Origin: an uncultured Lachnospiraceae bacterium
GTDB lineage: Bacteria > Bacillota > Clostridia > Lachnospirales > Lachnospiraceae
NCBI GenBank assembly: GCA_947053345.1
Contig: CAMRSM010000001.1
Coordinates: forward strand, 1 to 64,000
DNA: 64,000 bases
Reading direction: 5' to 3'
The first letter of the stretch is position 1. The number at the start of each line of letters is the position of its first letter. Shown in pieces: positions 61,117 to 64,000 of the stretch. Under the pieces are notes generated by a model that had not been told where the DNA came from, did no database searches, and saw only the letters and a list, made by a program, of their open reading frames with translations. The translations under genes were made by a program, and so were the position numbers.

Positions 61117-61512
61117 ATGATTGGTTCAGATGCTTACAACTACATAAACGTATTAAACAAGGCGGCGGATGCGTGCTGGGTGCGCAACACCGTTTTGAAC
61201 AACAATCTTGCGAATGTGAGCACGCCGGATTTTAAGCGCAGTGATATCACATTCGAGGAGTATCTGAAGAAAGAGCTTTCCTCCGGCATCAATGTACGGA
61301 TGGATAAGGCGGTGGCAAATGTTAACCTTGATAATTTAAAGACGACGACGTACATTGACCAGAAGGAGCTGAGTTACCGTCTGGACGGTAACAATGTGGA
61401 TGTGGACGTGGAGGAGGCAAACCTTGCCCAGAACTCGATCCGCTATTATACGCTTCTCGATTCGATGACGCAGGAGTTTGCACGGATTAAGATGGTATTG
61501 AGCAGGAATTGA
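61117..61512 (+). CDS. flgB: flagellar basal-body rod protein FlgB
   Basis: 131 residues of the proximal rod. The N-terminal rod motif NTVLNNNLANVSTPDFKRSD (LANVSTPDFKR) and the C-terminal helix with NDVDVEEANLAQNSIRYY-type sequence (VDVEEANLAQNSIRY) are typical. ATG 61117 has AAAGGA 7 bases upstream. First gene of a fla/che operon that continues past the window. Confidence 0.95.
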   Translation: MIGSDAYNYINVLNKAADACWVRNTVLNNNLANVSTPDFKRSDITFEEYLKKELSSGINVRMDKAVANVNLDNLKTTTYIDQKELSYRLDGNNVDVDVEEANLAQNSIRYYTLLDSMTQEFARIKMVLSRN

Positions 61513-61583
61513 CCTGTTGTGGGGAAAAGTGGGAAGACCGGGGGCAGGGATGATGCTGCCTGCGGGAAAAGAAGGAGGGTTAT

Positions 61584-62039
61584 ATGTCGAGTCTTGATGC
61601 GCTCAACATCTGCGCCAGCGGCATGACCGCACAGCGTGTCCGCATGGATACGATCGCGCAGAACATTGCAAATGTCAACACGACAAGGGATGAGAACGGG
61701 AATGTGCTCCGCAGGAAAACGGTGCTTTTCCAGACAAAGTCACAGGATTCGTTTTCGAGGATGATGGCGATGAGCCAGCAGAACAACGCTTCGGACCTGA
61801 TCGGGAACGGTGTGCGTGTGACGGCGATCGTGGAAGATCATGTGACACCGCTGCGCAGGGTATATGAACCCGGACATCCCGATGCCGACGAGGACGGCTA
61901 TGTGACACAGCCGAACATAAATACGGTAACGGAGATGACGAACCTGATTGATGCCTCCCGCGCGTATGAGGCGAATATTACAGCGTTCAACGCGACAAAG
62001 AATATGTTGCTGAAAGGGCTTGAGGTGGGCAAGGGTTGA
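61584..62039 (+). CDS. flgC: flagellar basal-body rod protein FlgC
   Basis: 151 residues. SLDALNICASGMTAQRVRMDTIAQNIANVNT-type N-terminus (GMTAQRVRMDTIAQNIANV) and C-terminal MTNLIDASRAYEANITAFN (in part) are the hallmark rod-protein helices. AAGGAGG lies 5-6 bases before the ATG. Confidence 0.96.
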   Translation: MSSLDALNICASGMTAQRVRMDTIAQNIANVNTTRDENGNVLRRKTVLFQTKSQDSFSRMMAMSQQNNASDLIGNGVRVTAIVEDHVTPLRRVYEPGHPDADEDGYVTQPNINTVTEMTNLIDASRAYEANITAFNATKNMLLKGLEVGKG

Positions 62040-62093
62040 CGGCCTCCTCAAGAATAGAATGATGCCGGGGACGGCAAAGAATGGAGAATGAAG

Positions 62094-62408
62094 ATGGAAT
62101 TTACATCAATAGGCGCAATCAGCAGGGCAGAAGACTACACCGCGAGTTGGGAAAAGCCGAAGGCGACGACAGAAAAGAACACTGCGTTTGAGACACTTTT
62201 CCAATCCGCACTTCAGATGTACCGTGAAACAAATGATTATACAAACGCAGCGAGAGAAGAGGAGCTTTCCTACATGATGGGCCTGAAAAACAGCACGACG
62301 GATGTGCAGGTGGCACAGACAAAGGCAAATATGTCCTTGCAGTACACCATCACAGTCACAAACGCAGTTTTGGATGCCTACAAAGAGCTCATGCAGTTAC
62401 AATTCTAA
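62094..62408 (+). CDS. fliE: flagellar hook-basal body adaptor FliE
   Basis: 104 residues, joins the rod to the MS ring. C-terminal block VQVAQTKANMSLQYTITVTN and AYKELMQLQF matches FliE. ATG 62094 has GGAG at a 7-base gap; ATG 62088 is too close to it. Confidence 0.93.
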   Translation: MEFTSIGAISRAEDYTASWEKPKATTEKNTAFETLFQSALQMYRETNDYTNAAREEELSYMMGLKNSTTDVQVAQTKANMSLQYTITVTNAVLDAYKELMQLQF

Positions 62409-62426
62409 TGATTGGGGTAACGTTCC

Positions 62427-64000
62427 ATGCAGGAAAGGTTTAAACAATTACTTAACAAAATATTGGAGATATGGAATAGGTATACCAAAAAGCAGAAGAC
62501 AATCATCCTAAGTACGGTTGGTGCCGTCATTATCATGATTGTCTTATTGGCGTACTTTTTGGGGCGCACGACCTACACGCTCTGGCAGACTTTTGACGAT
62601 GTCAGTGTGGCGCGGTCGGTTGACCAGCTGCTGACCGAGGCCGGCATCGCCCACAAAGTAGGGAGTGACAGCGTGACGGTCTACGTCGACTCGGAGAAGA
62701 CGGTCGAGGCGAACTACGCGATCGTCGGGAGTTCGCTCATGCAGGAGGGCAGGGTTACATTGGAACAGCTGCTCGCGAGCGATATGAGCACGACGAACTA
62801 TGAGAAAAACCTCAAATCTGCCGAGTATACGATGGCGGAGCTTGAGAGCTATATTATGAGGATCGATGGTGTTGAAAAGGCGGAGGTCCGCTATGTGCCG
62901 ATCGACCGCACGTCCACGATCTTAGATGAGAACCGGGAGATCCAGTGCTCGATCTTCCTGACGGTCAATTCCAAATTTAATACCGCGGTAGCACCGGAGG
63001 GCATTGCGGTCACGGTGGCGAACGCGCTCGGCAACAAGACGCTCGAAAGCGTCAAGATCATTGACCAGAAGGGGAATATGCTCTACGACGGGCCGGAGGA
63101 CGAGGACGTGATGTCGCTGAGCAACCAGCATTCCCAGATGGTCGCGACAAATAATTTTTACCGCGAGCAGGCGATCCGATACGGTATTATGCTCGGCTAT
63201 GATTACGTTGAGCCGGAGTTTGCGCTTGATATCAACTATGACCGGATCGAGGAATATCTGCACGAGTACCTCCCTGCGGATGGGCAGGAGCAGGGCTTAC
63301 AAAAGATTTATAAACATGTTTCCTCGGAGAATACAAACGGTGTGGGCGATGTTCCGGGAACGGATTCCAACGACGAGAACGATTATTATATCCAGACACA
63401 GCAGGGCGGGAACAGTTCCTACGAATCGGAGGAGATTGAGTACATACCGAGTGAGCGCACGACAAAGACGCTCAAAAACTGGGGGGTTGTAAGGCCTGAG
63501 AATTCTTCCGGTGCGATCGTATTGAAGCGGGTGGTCACCTACACTGAGCGGGAGCTTGAAGTGCGGGGACTGATTGACGAGAATACGACATATGAGCAAT
63601 ATAAGATACAAAACAGCGGACAGAAGTATTCTGATGACACTACTCTGATAGCAGAGCTGACGGATGCGTTTTCGAAGGCGACGGGTATTGACGATATTAA
63701 AGTTCAGATCATCGAGATCCCGAACTTTGTGGATACGGTGGAGGAGGGAACCAACTGGAGCCTGATCCTTACGATCGCCCTCTTTGTTATCATCCTCGCA
63801 CTGCTGATCTTCGTTGTCTTCCGCGTATCCAAGCCGGAAGAGGTCATCGAGACGGAGCCGGAACTTTCGGTGGAGAAACTTCTCGCGACGACGAAGGAGA
63901 ACCAGTCGCTCGACGATATCGACTTTGGCGAGACTTCCGAGATGAAGAACCTGATCGAGCGGTTTGTCGACGAGAATCCGGAAGCGGTTGCGGCACTCTT
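62427..64000 (+). CDS. fliF: flagellar MS-ring protein FliF (partial, runs off the window)
   Basis: First about 524 residues seen, no stop before the end. Two membrane spans, one near the N-terminus (IILSTVGAVIIMIVLLAYF, about 25-43) and one late (LILTIALFVIILALLIFVV, about 443-462), flank the periplasmic-equivalent ring domains (RBM1 with LWQTFDDVSVARSVDQLL, RBM2, RBM3 with an acidic, Asn/Gln-rich loop around 300-335). The last visible part is the cytoplasmic region that binds FliG. GGGGTAA is 7-8 bases before the ATG. Confidence 0.94.
   Translation, partial: MQERFKQLLNKILEIWNRYTKKQKTIILSTVGAVIIMIVLLAYFLGRTTYTLWQTFDDVSVARSVDQLLTEAGIAHKVGSDSVTVYVDSEKTVEANYAIVGSSLMQEGRVTLEQLLASDMSTTNYEKNLKSAEYTMAELESYIMRIDGVEKAEVRYVPIDRTSTILDENREIQCSIFLTVNSKFNTAVAPEGIAVTVANALGNKTLESVKIIDQKGNMLYDGPEDEDVMSLSNQHSQMVATNNFYREQAIRYGIMLGYDYVEPEFALDINYDRIEEYLHEYLPADGQEQGLQKIYKHVSSENTNGVGDVPGTDSNDENDYYIQTQQGGNSSYESEEIEYIPSERTTKTLKNWGVVRPENSSGAIVLKRVVTYTERELEVRGLIDENTTYEQYKIQNSGQKYSDDTTLIAELTDAFSKATGIDDIKVQIIEIPNFVDTVEEGTNWSLILTIALFVIILALLIFVVFRVSKPEEVIETEPELSVEKLLATTKENQSLDDIDFGETSEMKNLIERFVDENPEAVAAL

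Overview
This 64 kb window is chromosomal DNA of a spore-forming, flagellated, plant-polysaccharide-degrading member of the Clostridia, most likely family Lachnospiraceae. Supporting evidence: spoIIGA-sigE, a SpoVD-type PBP with a PASTA domain, a YlmC/YmxH protein, CodY, PrkC/PrpC, a topA-codY-flgB order, A/G-rich Shine-Dalgarno sites with some GTG/TTG starts, and surface glycosidases. No rRNA, tRNA, CRISPR array, prophage or insertion sequence was seen.

Layout. 0-5.4 kb: an ABC-F ATPase (minus), a tiny Asn/Ser-rich protein, a rhodanese, a THUMP rRNA methyltransferase and a minus-strand monoacylglycerol-lipase-like hydrolase. 5.5-9.4 kb: pyrE, a small membrane protein, a cytoplasmic GH43 enzyme and a GH5 lipoprotein. 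9.9-11.3 kb: an NCS2 purine permease behind a structured leader. 11.6-28.8 kb: a long co-directional housekeeping run, murF-priA-def-fmt-yugP-rsmB-rlmN-prpC-prkC-rsgA-rpe-(PilZ)-thiN-ychF-lgt. 28.9-41.6 kb: the division and cell-wall (dcw) cluster mraZ-rsmH-ftsL-pbpB-spoVD-murD-ftsW-murA-divIB-ftsZ, lacking mraY, murE and murG. 41.7-43.7 kb: spoIIGA-sigE behind an unusual promoter with 131-bp tandem repeats. 43.8-52.1 kb: fhs, a DUF4867 gene, a GH10 xylanase lipoprotein and a 1084-residue LPKTG-anchored protein with four related repeats. 52.1-64 kb: minus-strand dinB (with a LexA-type box) and ylmC, a decayed Nudix gene, then nrdR, comM, dprA, topA, codY and the start of a flagellar basal-body operon (flgB-flgC-fliE-fliF, cut off by the window end).

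How it fits together. PrpC/PrkC sense muropeptides and sit among translation-quality genes; the dcw cluster is headed by MraZ with four of its own operator repeats just after the promoter; sporulation genes follow ftsZ directly, linking septation to sigma-E activation. The exported GH5, GH10 and LPKTG proteins plus cytoplasmic GH43 suggest a cell-attached, non-cellulosomal system for xylan and glucan. The most notable regulatory features are the spoIIG promoter (tandem Spo0A-like boxes, 21-bp spacer) with its duplicated downstream repeats, the MraZ array, the SOS box of dinB and a leader hairpin ahead of the LPKTG gene. All functional calls are from reading motifs and order; no database search was possible.
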